From: Fimenecus sp964540535
GTDB taxonomy: Bacteria; Bacillota; Clostridia; Oscillospirales; Acutalibacteraceae
DNA: 64,000 nucleotides
Reading direction: 5' to 3'
Assembly: GCA_964540535.1 (NCBI GenBank)
Contig: CAZIMO010000010.1
Span: 11,728 to 75,727 of the forward strand
Made by a program: the position numbers and the translations under genes. How positions within the stretch are numbered: the first letter of the stretch is position 1; each line of letters opens with the position of its first letter. Below, piece after piece: positions 1 through 9,157 of this stretch. Under the pieces are notes generated by a model, which did no database searches, was not told the DNA's origin, and saw only the letters and a list, made by a program, of their open reading frames with translations.

Positions 1-1
1 T

Positions 2-313
2 CCTATAGTAGGCGGCGGAGTGGGTGACGCAATTTCTTCTGTATTTTCGAGTTTTGTAATAATGAAGAATACGCTGGGCGTATTTGTTATTATTGTAATT
101 ATTCTGATAAATCTTCCGGTTATGATTGAATTGCTTTTGTGGTATTTTGCATTAAACTTTTGCTCAATTGCCTCTTCATTATTTAATCTCGATCAGATTA
201 CCGATATTATTGACAGCCTTGCATCAATTCTTTCACTTTTAAATATAATTATGTTCTTCATAACTTTTGTTCTCGTAATTTCAACAGGTGTAATAATTAT
301 GATGGGAAAATAA
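2..313 (+). CDS. spoIIIAE: Stage III sporulation protein AE, C-terminal part (5' truncated by window)
   Basis: Reading frame 2 is open from the first base to the TAA at 311-313, so only the last ~103 residues are present. The fragment is very hydrophobic, with about three membrane helices and the stretch LFNLDQITDIIDSLASIL near the middle, as in SpoIIIAE C-termini. SpoIIIAE is a polytopic part of the SpoIIIA-SpoIIQ channel that joins mother cell and forespore. The assignment rests mainly on the following AF, AG and AH genes in the canonical order, with 1 nt to spoIIIAF. The ATG at 20 is internal, not the start. Confidence 0.8.
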   Translation, partial: PIVGGGVGDAISSVFSSFVIMKNTLGVFVIIVIILINLPVMIELLLWYFALNFCSIASSLFNLDQITDIIDSLASILSLLNIIMFFITFVLVISTGVIIMMGK

Positions 314-314
314 T

Positions 315-746
315 ATGGAAAGCTTTAAAATATGGTTAATTTCGCTGTGCGGTGCAACTGCCGTATCAGCAGTTTTTAAATTACTTTTGGCAGACTCGTC
401 ACTAAAAAAAGTAATTAATGTATTTTTTTCAATATATATACTTTTTTATACAGTGATGCCAATTCAGTCCTTTTTTAAAAAAAGCATAAAAATTGATGTT
501 GAAAACAGCGAAATATCTTATGAGGAATATTATCAAGACGGTTATGAAGCCATTGTTACTCAAGCGGTTACTAATTTATGCAATAATATGAATATAAAGG
601 TTTTAACTATGGATATAGACTCATATATTGATAACGAAGGATACTTAAATGTAAATAAAATAAAACTCAAAACTAATGCAGAAAATCCTAAAATAATTGA
701 GGAAAAAATAAAGAGCGAGCTTGGATTTGAGGTGGAGGTCGAATGA
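315..746 (+). CDS. spoIIIAF: Stage III sporulation protein AF
   Basis: 143 aa with two N-terminal membrane helices (about residues 6-26 and 32-54) and a C-terminal soluble domain of about 90 residues, the SpoIIIAF architecture. It is a component of the SpoIIIA complex made in the mother cell after engulfment. It starts directly after the spoIIIAE stop and overlaps spoIIIAG by 4 nt (ATGA), which indicates translational coupling. Primary sequence is poorly conserved in this family, so position in the operon carries much of the weight. Confidence 0.8.
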   Translation: MESFKIWLISLCGATAVSAVFKLLLADSSLKKVINVFFSIYILFYTVMPIQSFFKKSIKIDVENSEISYEEYYQDGYEAIVTQAVTNLCNNMNIKVLTMDIDSYIDNEGYLNVNKIKLKTNAENPKIIEEKIKSELGFEVEVE

Positions 747-1300
747 ACAACAAGTTACAGTTCAAAAATATACTGAATAAACTCAAGCTTGATAAAAGAA
801 CTGCGTTATTTGTTGTAATTGGGTTTACTGTAATATTGATAATATTTTTATCTGAATTAGGAAGTTCTACAAAATCAGAAAAAGAACATAATATCAGTTC
901 AGAAGAAAATTCATCAGTAGCATACTGCGAATATCTTGAAGATAAAGTAAAAGAGATAGTTGAATCAATTGACGGTGCAGGCAAAGCGAAGGTAATGATA
1001 ACATTGTCTGAGACCACTGAATATATTTACGCAACTAATGATAAAGATTCAAGAAAAAATACGGAAAACAGTGATGACTCAACATTTCAAAATGATTATG
1101 TAATCATTGAAAATAACAGCAATGATACAGGGCTTCTAATAAAAACGATTGAACCTAAAGTAAGGGGAGTGGCTGTTGTTTGCGAAGGCGGAAGCGACAG
1201 TTCTGTGCAAAGGCAAATTTATTCTGCGGTTAGTGCTGTTTTAAATATCAGCACATCACGTATTTCAATATCTAAGCTAAATGTCAAGGAGGAAAAATAA
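743..1300 (+). CDS. spoIIIAG: Stage III sporulation protein AG
   Basis: 185 aa: a short basic N-terminus, one membrane helix (about residues 22-40), a low-complexity Ser/Glu linker, then an alpha/beta domain containing the segment GAGKAKVMITLSE and later VRGVAVVCEGG, typical of the ring-building domain of SpoIIIAG. In the family this protein forms a large ring related to secretion-system rings within the mother cell-forespore channel. Its start overlaps spoIIIAF by 4 nt, and its last base is the first base of spoIIIAH. Confidence 0.87.
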   Translation: MNNKLQFKNILNKLKLDKRTALFVVIGFTVILIIFLSELGSSTKSEKEHNISSEENSSVAYCEYLEDKVKEIVESIDGAGKAKVMITLSETTEYIYATNDKDSRKNTENSDDSTFQNDYVIIENNSNDTGLLIKTIEPKVRGVAVVCEGGSDSSVQRQIYSAVSAVLNISTSRISISKLNVKEEK

Positions 1301-1833
1301 TGAAAAGCAAAATTATTTTAAGAAAGCATTTACTTACTTTAACTCTTGTTGCAGCATTGGGACTTGCAGTGTTTGTGAATTGGTATTACACAAAACAAAA
1401 TAACGATATAAGCGAGCCTGAAGTAACAGACGAAGTAAATATCGGCGACGCACAATATGTTAATTCAGATGCAGTGAAAAGTGAAGATGATTATTTTAAC
1501 GATGTTTCAATAAACAGAACTAAAGCTCATGACAGTGCTACAGAGCATCTACAAGATATTATAAATGATAAATCGAGCGATGAAAATACAAAAGCACTTG
1601 CAAGAGAAATGCTTGTTAACATTTCGGAACAAATTAAATTGGAATCCGATATGGAAACCTTGATTTCTGCACAGACAGATACAGCATGTGCAGTGACTTA
1701 TGACGGAGAAACCGTAGAAGTAATTTTGCCTAAAGGCACTGTAAAAAATGAGATTTTAATAAAAATTAAAGATATTATTATTTCAAAAACTTCTTTGACA
1801 GCAGAAAATATTACTGTAATCGAATTAAAATAG
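1300..1833 (+). CDS. spoIIIAH: Stage III sporulation protein AH
   Basis: 177 aa with one N-terminal membrane helix (about residues 11-30), an acidic linker and a C-terminal domain of about 100 residues of the YscJ/FliF-like type known for SpoIIIAH. In the family it binds SpoIIQ from the forespore across the intermembrane space. The start has a good AAGGAGG site at 1288-1294 and overlaps the spoIIIAG stop by 1 nt. It is the last gene of the operon. A weak AT-rich hairpin (1834-1857) follows. Confidence 0.87.
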   Translation: MKSKIILRKHLLTLTLVAALGLAVFVNWYYTKQNNDISEPEVTDEVNIGDAQYVNSDAVKSEDDYFNDVSINRTKAHDSATEHLQDIINDKSSDENTKALAREMLVNISEQIKLESDMETLISAQTDTACAVTYDGETVEVILPKGTVKNEILIKIKDIIISKTSLTAENITVIELK

Positions 1834-1865
1834 TGCATATATTCAGTATTATATGCAATTATCTA

Positions 1866-1894
1866 TTGAATTTTAGCGGATATAGTGATACAAT
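1866..1894 (+). promoter_or_regulatory. Predicted sigma-A promoter upstream of nusB
   Basis: TTGAAT (1866-1871) and TACAAT (1889-1894) are separated by exactly 17 bp. Downstream come a terminator-like hairpin and then the nusB ribosome binding site. This is the most promoter-like sequence between the spoIIIA and nusB operons. Predicted by eye only. Confidence 0.5.
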
Positions 1895-1942
1895 ATACAT
1901 AAAATTAATGTATATACATTATCGAACCGCAGAAAATTTAGT

Positions 1943-1982
1943 ACACTCCCTGTCTTTTTTCTGACGGGGAGTGTAGTTTTTG
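1943..1982 (+). terminator. Hairpin plus T-tract immediately before nusB
   Basis: Arms ACACTCCCTGTC (1943-1954) and GACGGGGAGTGT (1963-1974) pair with one G-T wobble across a T-rich loop, followed by AGTTTTTGG. It ends at the nusB Shine-Dalgarno. It may terminate spoIIIA transcription. Because a promoter-like sequence precedes it, it could also work as an attenuator of the nusB operon. Confidence 0.7.
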
Positions 1983-1991
1983 GAGGATGTT

Positions 1992-2396
1992 ATGACCCGT
2001 AAAGAAGAAAGAGAACTTGCGTTTACGCTGATTTTTGAAAAAATTTTCAATGATGAGTTATCCATTGAAGAAATAGTTGATAACGCAGTTGAAGCAAGAC
2101 TTATTGAAGAGAATACATTCGCCTTTTCGTTGGCACAGCTTACATATGAGCATTGCGAAGAATTTGACGCGATAATCAATAAGAATTCAGTGGGATGGCG
2201 TGTGGGCAGACTTCCGAAAGTCAGTCTTGCAATTTTGCGCCTTGCTTTGTGTGAAATTCTTTATGTACCGTCAATTCCCAACGGTGTTTCAATCAATGAG
2301 GCTGTTGAGCTTGCAAAGAAATTTGCCACTCAAGATGATGCTTCTTTCATTAACGGAATTCTCGGTAAATATGTGAGAGAGAATGCTGCTGAATGA
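1992..2396 (+). CDS. nusB: Transcription antitermination factor NusB
   Basis: 134 aa from the ATG at 1992. This start is preferred over the upstream TTG at 1980 because GGAGG at 1982-1986 is correctly spaced for it. It is an all-helical NusB fold with the family's C-terminal region (SLAILRLALCEILY, GVSINEAVELAKKF and INGILGKYV). NusB binds boxA RNA with NusE (ribosomal protein S10) during antitermination, mainly at rRNA operons. The TGA overlaps the next start by 4 nt. First gene of a ten-gene housekeeping cluster. Confidence 0.95.
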   Translation: MTRKEERELAFTLIFEKIFNDELSIEEIVDNAVEARLIEENTFAFSLAQLTYEHCEEFDAIINKNSVGWRVGRLPKVSLAILRLALCEILYVPSIPNGVSINEAVELAKKFATQDDASFINGILGKYVRENAAE

Positions 2397-3334
2397 GTTA
2401 TTATCTCGGAATAGATACAAGTAATTATACAACTTCTGTTGCATTATATGATGACGAAACTAATAGGGTAATCAGCCAAAAGAAGCTTTTACCCGTAAAA
2501 AAAGGCGAAAAGGGTATCCGTCAAAGCGATGCCGTTTTTCATCATACTGTTCAGTTACCTAATTTGATTGAAAATTTATTTATCAATTTTAAAGGCGAAA
2601 TTACTGCAGTCGGTGTTTCTGTAAAGCCTTGCAATGAATCAGGTTCTTATATGCCTTGTTTCCTTGCAGGAATATCTGTTGCGCGCTCAATTGCCTCTGC
2701 AATGAAAATTTCGCTTTACGAATTCTCTCATCAAGACGGTCATATTGCATCCGCATTATATTCAGCGAATAAATTTGATTTAATGAACAAAAATTTTATA
2801 GCTTTTCATATTTCGGGCGGAACTTCACAGGCTTTATTTGTGAAACCAAATGAAAAGTATTTTTTAACAGAAAAGGTTTCAGATTCTCTTGATTTAAAAG
2901 CGGGACAGGCTATTGACCGTGTTGGTGTTATGCTCGGTCTTGATTTTCCTTGCGGAGCTGAACTCGAAAAGCTTGCTTTAAACAGCGCTAATCAATTGAA
3001 AAAAATAAAAGTTTTCCGTCGTGACGGACAATTTAGTCTGTCAGGTGTTGAAAATAAATGTAAAAAAATGTTTAAAGACGGTCTGCCTGCCGAAGATATA
3101 TCTATGTATTGTTTAAGTTATATTTATTCTGCTATTGATGATACTGTCAGCGAGTTACTTTTAAAGTATGGCGATTTGCCTATTGTTTTTTCGGGCGGAG
3201 TAATGTCAAATAAAATTATTCGTGCTGAATTGCAGTCAAAATATAATTCTTATTTTGCTGAACCGCAGTTTTCAACAGATAACGCTTGCGGTATAGCATT
3301 TCTTTCTTCAATTTGCGATAAAAGGAAAAAATAA
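2393..3334 (+). CDS. TsaD/Kae1-family ASKHA ATPase paralog (Gcp-like)
   Basis: 313 aa with the ASKHA start YLGIDTSNYTTSVAL, the metal-ligand HxxxH in the form HQDGH (about residue 120), ISGGTSQAL, and a terminal FSGGVMSNKI nucleotide-binding motif. Authentic TsaD makes the t6A modification of tRNA. This copy is somewhat shorter than usual TsaD (~335-340 aa) and sits between nusB and xseA rather than beside tsaB/tsaE. It may be a paralog of unknown specificity; the window does not show whether a second copy exists. Overlaps nusB by 4 nt. Confidence 0.75.
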   Translation: MSYYLGIDTSNYTTSVALYDDETNRVISQKKLLPVKKGEKGIRQSDAVFHHTVQLPNLIENLFINFKGEITAVGVSVKPCNESGSYMPCFLAGISVARSIASAMKISLYEFSHQDGHIASALYSANKFDLMNKNFIAFHISGGTSQALFVKPNEKYFLTEKVSDSLDLKAGQAIDRVGVMLGLDFPCGAELEKLALNSANQLKKIKVFRRDGQFSLSGVENKCKKMFKDGLPAEDISMYCLSYIYSAIDDTVSELLLKYGDLPIVFSGGVMSNKIIRAELQSKYNSYFAEPQFSTDNACGIAFLSSICDKRKK

Positions 3335-3335
3335 A

Positions 3336-4535
3336 ATGAATTCTCCGCTTATTTTAACGGTTTCACAATTAAATTTTTATGCTAAATCTCTTTTTCAACA
3401 AGATATAAATTTAAACAACGTTTTTGTATCGGGTGAGATTTCAAACTTTACTGACCATTACAGAAGCGGTCATATGTATATGAGCATTAAAGACAACTCT
3501 GCTTCAATAAGTGCTGTTATGTTTGCAGGTAATGCTTCTCGTCTAAAATTCAGACCCGAAAACGGAATGTCGGTTATTGTTCGCGGCAGAGTTTCTATTT
3601 ATGAGCGTGACGGGCGTTATCAATTGTATATTGATGATATGCAGCCCGACGGAATAGGCGCATTAACTCTTGCTTTTGAACAAACAAAGGAACAGCTTGA
3701 AAAAGCAGGACTTTTTGATGCAGAACATAAAAAGCCAATTCCTAAAATACCGCAAAAAATTGGTGTTGTTTCTTCGCCGACAGGAGCGGCAATTCAAGAT
3801 GTTTTGAATGTCTTAAACAGACGGTTTCCTATGGCGGAAATTGTTTTTGCAGGTGTACAGGTTCAAGGTGCGGGTGCTGTACCTACTATTATTGAAGCAA
3901 TTGAAAAAATGAATAATTCTACTGATATTGATGTTATCATTATTGCACGAGGCGGTGGCTCTGCCGAGGATTTGTGGCCTTTTAATGATAAAAAGCTTGC
4001 CTATGCAATATATGATTCTGAAATACCGATAATTTCGGGTGTAGGTCACGAAACAGATTTCACAATTTGTGATTTTGTTTCAGATTTGCGTGCGCCTACT
4101 CCGTCTGTTGCGGCTGAATTAGCTGTACCTGATGCCAAAGAACAAAAACACTATATTTCTTCTTTAAAATCATCTCTTGACAATTACGCGCAATCATATA
4201 TTCACGATTTGGAATATGAACTTGAAAAACTCGTTAAATCCACTGTTCTTCAAAATCCCGAAAAGATTATTGAAAACTGTGAAATGTATCTTGATACACT
4301 TAATGTTAGAATTAACAGCAGCTTTAAAAATATTGTTAACGGATATTCTTCATCTTTTACCACAATATTTTCAAAGTTGGAATCTTTAAGTCCCCTAAAA
4401 GTGTTAGCAAGAGGATATTCGATAGTAAAAAATGATAATAGTATTATAACTGATGTTAACAGCATATCACTTGGCGATAAAGTATCTTTACAGTTTGAGA
4501 ACGGTTCTGCAATTGCTGAAATTATTGAGGTGTAA
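3336..4535 (+). CDS. xseA: Exodeoxyribonuclease VII large subunit
   Basis: 399 aa: N-terminal OB fold (about residues 1-100, with VFVSGEISNF), then the catalytic domain with IGVVSSPTGAAIQD, VIIIARGGGSAEDLWPFND and SGVGHETDFTICDFVSDLRA, then a long helical region and a C-terminal beta segment. With XseB it degrades single-stranded DNA from both ends. It is 1 nt downstream of the TsaD-like gene and 3 nt upstream of xseB. Length is a little short of the ~400-450 aa norm but all motifs are present. Confidence 0.96.
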   Translation: MNSPLILTVSQLNFYAKSLFQQDINLNNVFVSGEISNFTDHYRSGHMYMSIKDNSASISAVMFAGNASRLKFRPENGMSVIVRGRVSIYERDGRYQLYIDDMQPDGIGALTLAFEQTKEQLEKAGLFDAEHKKPIPKIPQKIGVVSSPTGAAIQDVLNVLNRRFPMAEIVFAGVQVQGAGAVPTIIEAIEKMNNSTDIDVIIIARGGGSAEDLWPFNDKKLAYAIYDSEIPIISGVGHETDFTICDFVSDLRAPTPSVAAELAVPDAKEQKHYISSLKSSLDNYAQSYIHDLEYELEKLVKSTVLQNPEKIIENCEMYLDTLNVRINSSFKNIVNGYSSSFTTIFSKLESLSPLKVLARGYSIVKNDNSIITDVNSISLGDKVSLQFENGSAIAEIIEV

Positions 4536-4538
4536 TTT

Positions 4539-4733
4539 ATGAAAATGACATATGAACAAGCTACTGCAAGACTTGAAAAAATAGTTTTAAAGCTTGAAGA
4601 AGGTTCAATTCCACTTGAAGAATCAATGAAGCTTTACGAAGAGGGCGCTAAACTCTCTGAATTCTGTATGAAAAAGCTTGAAAGTGCAAAACAAAAAATT
4701 ATTGACATAAATGAGGTAAGTAAAGATGACTGA
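4539..4733 (+). CDS. xseB: Exodeoxyribonuclease VII small subunit
   Basis: 64 aa helical hairpin with the family signature YEQATARLEKIV and LEEGSIPLEESMKLYEEG. Several copies decorate each XseA. The start at 4539 has GAGGTG at 4527-4532. Overlaps ispA by 8 nt. Confidence 0.95.
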   Translation: MKMTYEQATARLEKIVLKLEEGSIPLEESMKLYEEGAKLSEFCMKKLESAKQKIIDINEVSKDD

Positions 4734-5607
4734 CATTACTGCTTATGTTAAACAACAGGCAAATTTAGTTTCAAAAAGATTGGATAATTTGCTTGCTGAA
4801 AATTTGAATTCAACTGTGCTTGATGCGATGAGATACAGTGTTGAAAACGGCGGTAAAAGAGTCAGACCGATTCTTACTATTGAATTTGCAAAAGCTTGCA
4901 ACGGAAATATAAGCACAGCACTTGATTTTGGCTGCGCAGTTGAAATGATACACACATATTCGCTTATTCATGATGATTTGCCTTGTATGGATAATGATGA
5001 TTTAAGAAGAGGGAAGCCCTCTTGTCACATTGCTTTTGGAGAGGCTGACGCGCTTTTGGCAGGTGACGCATTACTTACCGAGGCTTTTACCGTCATATCA
5101 GCAGTTACTGAAATACCACCGAAGAATGTTGTGCGCGCGGTTGCGTATCTTTCGTCTTTTGCAGGTATAAACGGTATGGTAGGCGGTCAAGTTCTCGATT
5201 TGCAATTTGAAAACTGTGAACCAACAATTGATGAAATTCTAAAAATGTATTCTTTAAAAACCTGTGGTCTTATAAAAGCGGCATGCGTTTTAGGTTGTCT
5301 TGCAAGCGAATGTTATGATGAAAATAAAATTGTTTCCGCTTTAGAATATGCTGAAAATTTAGGTATAGCATTTCAAATACAGGATGATATTCTTGATGTT
5401 GAAGGTGACGCAATTTCTCTTGGAAAGCCAATCGGCAGCGATGCCAAAAATGATAAATCCACGGCAGTAAAGCATTTCGGTCTTGAAAAATCTAAAGAGC
5501 TTGTAAAAGAATATACTGATAAAGCAATTTCGGCTTTAGATAAATTTGAAAATAATACTGAAACTTTAAAACAGCTTGCATATATGCTAATTAATAGAAA
5601 AAGCTGA
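4726..5607 (+). CDS. ispA: Farnesyl/geranyl diphosphate synthase
   Basis: 293 aa, all-helical prenyltransferase. The first Asp-rich motif is DDLPCMDNDD (about residues 84-93) after YSLIH, and the second is FQIQDDILDVEGD. It condenses isopentenyl diphosphate with allylic diphosphates for isoprenoid and cell-wall lipid carrier synthesis. The next gene, dxs, supplies the precursor pathway, so the two form a functional unit. Start overlaps xseB by 8 nt. Confidence 0.95.
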   Translation: MTDITAYVKQQANLVSKRLDNLLAENLNSTVLDAMRYSVENGGKRVRPILTIEFAKACNGNISTALDFGCAVEMIHTYSLIHDDLPCMDNDDLRRGKPSCHIAFGEADALLAGDALLTEAFTVISAVTEIPPKNVVRAVAYLSSFAGINGMVGGQVLDLQFENCEPTIDEILKMYSLKTCGLIKAACVLGCLASECYDENKIVSALEYAENLGIAFQIQDDILDVEGDAISLGKPIGSDAKNDKSTAVKHFGLEKSKELVKEYTDKAISALDKFENNTETLKQLAYMLINRKS

Positions 5608-5621
5608 TAGGAGAGTATATT

Positions 5622-7490
5622 TTGGATAGATTTAAATTCTTGGATAAAATAAATTTACCCGCAGATTTAAAAAAAATGAATATAGACGAACTTGAAGTTT
5701 TGGCATCTGAAATCAGACAATTGATAATAAACACTGTTTCGCAAAACGGCGGACATTTATCTTCAAATCTTGGTGTTGTTGAGTTATCAATCGCTCTTCA
5801 TAAAATATTTGATTCACCAAATGATAAAATTGTATGGGATGTGGGACACCAAGTCTATACACATAAAATTCTTACAGGAAGAATAAAAGAGTTTAGTACA
5901 TTAAGAACAGAAAACGGTATTTCCGGATTCTGTGCACCAAACGAAAGTGAACACGATGTGTTTTACAGCGGTCATTCAAGTACATCCATTTCTGCCGCAT
6001 TGGGAGTTGCTGAAGCAAATAAAAAGCTTGGTAAGACAGATTACACTATCGCAGTAATCGGCGACGGTGCTCTTACAGGCGGTATGGCTTATGAAGCGCT
6101 GAATAATGCGGGTCGTTCCGGTACCCGTCTTATTGTTATTCTTAATGATAATGAGATGTCAATTTCAAAAAATGTAGGCTCAATGGCACGTTATCTTGCA
6201 GTTATCCGCTCAAAGCCGGAATACTTCAAGCTGAAAGAAAAAACAGGAAAAACCCTTAATAATATTCCGTTGATTGGCAAACCGATTTCAGCACTTATTT
6301 CAAAGCTTAAAAGTGATATTAAATCTTCTATGTATGAAAGTACGAGTACATTTTTTGAGGATTTAGGATTCAAATATATGGGACCCATTGACGGACATAA
6401 TCTTGATAACTTATGTGAAGCTCTTGACAGCGCTAAGCTTGTATGTGCTCCTGTTGTACTTCATATCAGTACCGTTAAGGGTAAGGGATATGAATTTGCG
6501 GAAAATAATCCAAGCGTTTACCACGGTATTTCAAAATTTGATGTTGAAAAAGGAGCTTCTCTCGAAAAATCAACTAATTTTTCTGACGAATTTGGTAAAG
6601 AACTTTGTATACTTGCTGAAAAAGACAGTAAGATTTGTGCAATAACGGCTGCAATGTCTTTGGGTACAGGATTAAAAGAGTTTTCACAAAATTTTAATGA
6701 TAGATTTTATGATGTAGGTATTGCTGAAGAGCATGCCGTTACTTTTGCATCGGGACTTGCAAAAGGAGGAATGACGCCTGTTTTTGCTGTGTATTCAACA
6801 TTCTTACAGCGAGCCTATGATCAGCTGGTCCATGACGGGACTTTGCAAAAGCAAAAAGTAATTATAGGTCTTGACCGCGCAGGTTTTGTCGGTGAAGACG
6901 GAGTAACTCATCAAGGTGTACTTGATGTTTCATTTCTCAACAGTATTCCAGATGTAACAGTTTATTCACCGTTTACATATAAGCGATTGGCATACGATCT
7001 TGAAAATGCTTCGAAAAACGCTGAAAATCTTACTGTAATTCGTTATCCGCGTGGAAGTGAACCAATTATTCCAATAGATTATCGGCTTTCAGAAAATGAT
7101 TTCGATATTATTGAAAACGGAAAGGAGTTTTTGCTGATAACATACGGCAGAATTTCCGCAGAAGTTATAAAAGCTGTCGGTATTTTAAAAGAAAATGGAA
7201 TTTTGGCTTCTGTCTTAATTTTAAATAAAATCAAACCGATTGATTTATTAGCTGTAACATCAGCACTCGAATATAATAATATTTTCTTTTATGAAGAAGC
7301 TGTAAAATCCGGCAGTATTGGTCAAAGCTTTGCCGATATGCTTTTCAATATAAATTATAAAGGCAATTTTAAGCATATTGCTGTAAAGGATGAATTTGTT
7401 CCTCATGCGTCGGTTGCTTCACTAATAAAAAAATATCATTTAGACAGTGAAAGTATTGTAAATCAAATTTTGGAGATTTCAAATGGCTGA
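5622..7490 (+). CDS. dxs: 1-deoxy-D-xylulose-5-phosphate synthase
   Basis: 622 aa, full length, starting with TTG at 5622 behind TAGGAGAG. Visible signatures are WDVGHQVYTHKILTGR (about 72-87), the thiamine diphosphate motif GDGALTGGMAYEALNNAG (from about 147), and the central AEEHAVTFASGLA with the catalytic-type Glu. It condenses pyruvate with glyceraldehyde-3-phosphate, the first step of the MEP isoprenoid pathway. The stop overlaps tlyA by 8 nt. Confidence 0.97.
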   Translation: MDRFKFLDKINLPADLKKMNIDELEVLASEIRQLIINTVSQNGGHLSSNLGVVELSIALHKIFDSPNDKIVWDVGHQVYTHKILTGRIKEFSTLRTENGISGFCAPNESEHDVFYSGHSSTSISAALGVAEANKKLGKTDYTIAVIGDGALTGGMAYEALNNAGRSGTRLIVILNDNEMSISKNVGSMARYLAVIRSKPEYFKLKEKTGKTLNNIPLIGKPISALISKLKSDIKSSMYESTSTFFEDLGFKYMGPIDGHNLDNLCEALDSAKLVCAPVVLHISTVKGKGYEFAENNPSVYHGISKFDVEKGASLEKSTNFSDEFGKELCILAEKDSKICAITAAMSLGTGLKEFSQNFNDRFYDVGIAEEHAVTFASGLAKGGMTPVFAVYSTFLQRAYDQLVHDGTLQKQKVIIGLDRAGFVGEDGVTHQGVLDVSFLNSIPDVTVYSPFTYKRLAYDLENASKNAENLTVIRYPRGSEPIIPIDYRLSENDFDIIENGKEFLLITYGRISAEVIKAVGILKENGILASVLILNKIKPIDLLAVTSALEYNNIFFYEEAVKSGSIGQSFADMLFNINYKGNFKHIAVKDEFVPHASVASLIKKYHLDSESIVNQILEISNG

Positions 7491-8298
7491 AAAGAAAAGA
7501 CTGGATACAGTATTGGTTGAATTGGGAATTGCTGAAACCCGTTCAAAAGCTTCGGCAATTATTATGTCCGGAGAAATATATGTTAATGGGCAAAAGGAAA
7601 CAAAGGCAGGCTACGCTGTAAAAGAAACCGATAAAATTGAATTTAAAGGTAAAAAAATGCCTTTTGTCAGCCGCGGCGGCTACAAGCTGGAAAAGGCTAT
7701 TAAGGTTTTTCCGATTGAGTTGGAAAATTGTATTTGTATGGATATCGGTGCATCCACAGGCGGATTTACTGATTGTATGCTTCAATGCAAAGCTTCAAAA
7801 GTTTATGCAATAGATGTCGGATACGGTCAGCTTGCATGGAAACTGCGTACTGACGAGAGAGTAGTTAATCTTGAACGCACAAATTTCAGATATTTAACTC
7901 AAGAAACCGTTGCTGAAAAAATTGATTTTGCAAGTATAGATGTTTCTTTTATTTCACTTAAAAAGATTTTACCTGTACTTTTTAATTTTCTTAAAATAGG
8001 CGGTCAAACTGTAGCACTCATAAAACCACAATTTGAGGCCGGAAAAGAAAAGGTAGGCAAAAAGGGCGTTGTAAAAGATATTGAAACTCATAGAGAAGTA
8101 GTATCTTCTATTGCCGAATTTGCTTATAAACAAGGCTTTTCGGTATTGGGACTTGATTTTTCTCCGATAAGAGGACCGGAGGGAAACATTGAATATTTAG
8201 TTTATTTTTCAAAAGATGAAGAAAAAAAGTTATCAATAAATGAAAATGACATAAATAGTATTGTTGAAAAATCGCACAGTGTATTGAGTGGTGAATAA
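7483..8298 (+). CDS. tlyA: TlyA-family rRNA 2'-O-methyltransferase (S4 plus FtsJ domains)
   Basis: 271 aa: N-terminal S4 RNA-binding domain (about 1-60, RLDTVLVELGIAETRSKASA) and a Rossmann methyltransferase domain starting near the glycine motif MDIGASTGGFTDCML (about 86-100). FVSRGGYKLEKA joins them. The family methylates ribose in 16S/23S rRNA; older annotations call it hemolysin A. The nusB-xse-ispA-dxs-tlyA-nadK-argR-recN order is a classical Firmicute arrangement. Confidence 0.93.
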   Translation: MAEKKRLDTVLVELGIAETRSKASAIIMSGEIYVNGQKETKAGYAVKETDKIEFKGKKMPFVSRGGYKLEKAIKVFPIELENCICMDIGASTGGFTDCMLQCKASKVYAIDVGYGQLAWKLRTDERVVNLERTNFRYLTQETVAEKIDFASIDVSFISLKKILPVLFNFLKIGGQTVALIKPQFEAGKEKVGKKGVVKDIETHREVVSSIAEFAYKQGFSVLGLDFSPIRGPEGNIEYLVYFSKDEEKKLSINENDINSIVEKSHSVLSGE

Positions 8299-9154
8299 TT
8301 TGAAAATCGGCATTGTACCTAATCTTACAAGAGAAAAAACTCTTGAAGTTACAAAAGAAACCGTTACTTACCTTGAAAAACTGAAGATTGTCTTTTATTT
8401 TGATGAAAATTCAAAAAATGAATTATCACAGCTTTTTTCTAATGAAAGGTTCATTACTGATTTATATTCAAATGTCGATTTGCTGATTGCAATCGGCGGT
8501 GACGGATCATATATTAACACTGCAAAACAGGCGGCAATTCACAAAAAACCTGTACTTTGCATAAATGCAGGCAATTTAGCTTTTTTAGCGGGACTTGAGG
8601 GTAATGAGCTTCACTTGCTCGAAAACCTTTTAACAGGCGATTTTTCAACAGATAAACGTATGATGCTTGAAGTGTCAATAAAAAACGGTGAGTGTGAAAA
8701 ATTCCTTGGATATTGTCTTAATGATGTAGCAATTGCGCGAGGCAGTGAAATTAAGCTTATTGATCTTGAGGCTTTTTGTGATGAGAAAAAAATCAACAGT
8801 TACCGTGCCGACGGTGTTGTGCTGTCTACCCCCACAGGCTCAACTGCTTATTCATGGTCGGCAGGCGGTCCTGTTATTGACCCTGATTTACAGTGCATTA
8901 TGCTTACACCGATTTGTACACATTCACCGTTAAATCGCTCTCTCGTTTTTAACGAAAAGTCTATAATTACAGTCAAGTCAGCAAAAGAATTGCAAAAAAT
9001 CTCTATTTCGGCTGATGGAGAAAAGTCTATTGAGCTGACAGAAGATTTTGAAGTGAAAATTAAAAAATCTGAGTATTATGCTGAATTTATAAGAATTAAA
9101 TCTGACGAATTTTATGATATTCTCAACAGTAAATTATCTAAAAGGAGAATATAA
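8288..9154 (+). CDS. nadK: NAD kinase
   Basis: 288 aa with the GGDGSYINTAKQA phosphate-binding motif (about 75-87), the NDVAIARG region and DGVVLSTPTGSTAYSWSAGG. It phosphorylates NAD to NADP. The start is ambiguous among GTG 8288, GTG 8291 and TTG 8300; all overlap or abut the end of tlyA. No separate ribosome binding site is obvious, so translational coupling is likely. Confidence 0.95.
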   Translation: MVNNLKIGIVPNLTREKTLEVTKETVTYLEKLKIVFYFDENSKNELSQLFSNERFITDLYSNVDLLIAIGGDGSYINTAKQAAIHKKPVLCINAGNLAFLAGLEGNELHLLENLLTGDFSTDKRMMLEVSIKNGECEKFLGYCLNDVAIARGSEIKLIDLEAFCDEKKINSYRADGVVLSTPTGSTAYSWSAGGPVIDPDLQCIMLTPICTHSPLNRSLVFNEKSIITVKSAKELQKISISADGEKSIELTEDFEVKIKKSEYYAEFIRIKSDEFYDILNSKLSKRRI

Positions 9155-9157
9155 TCC

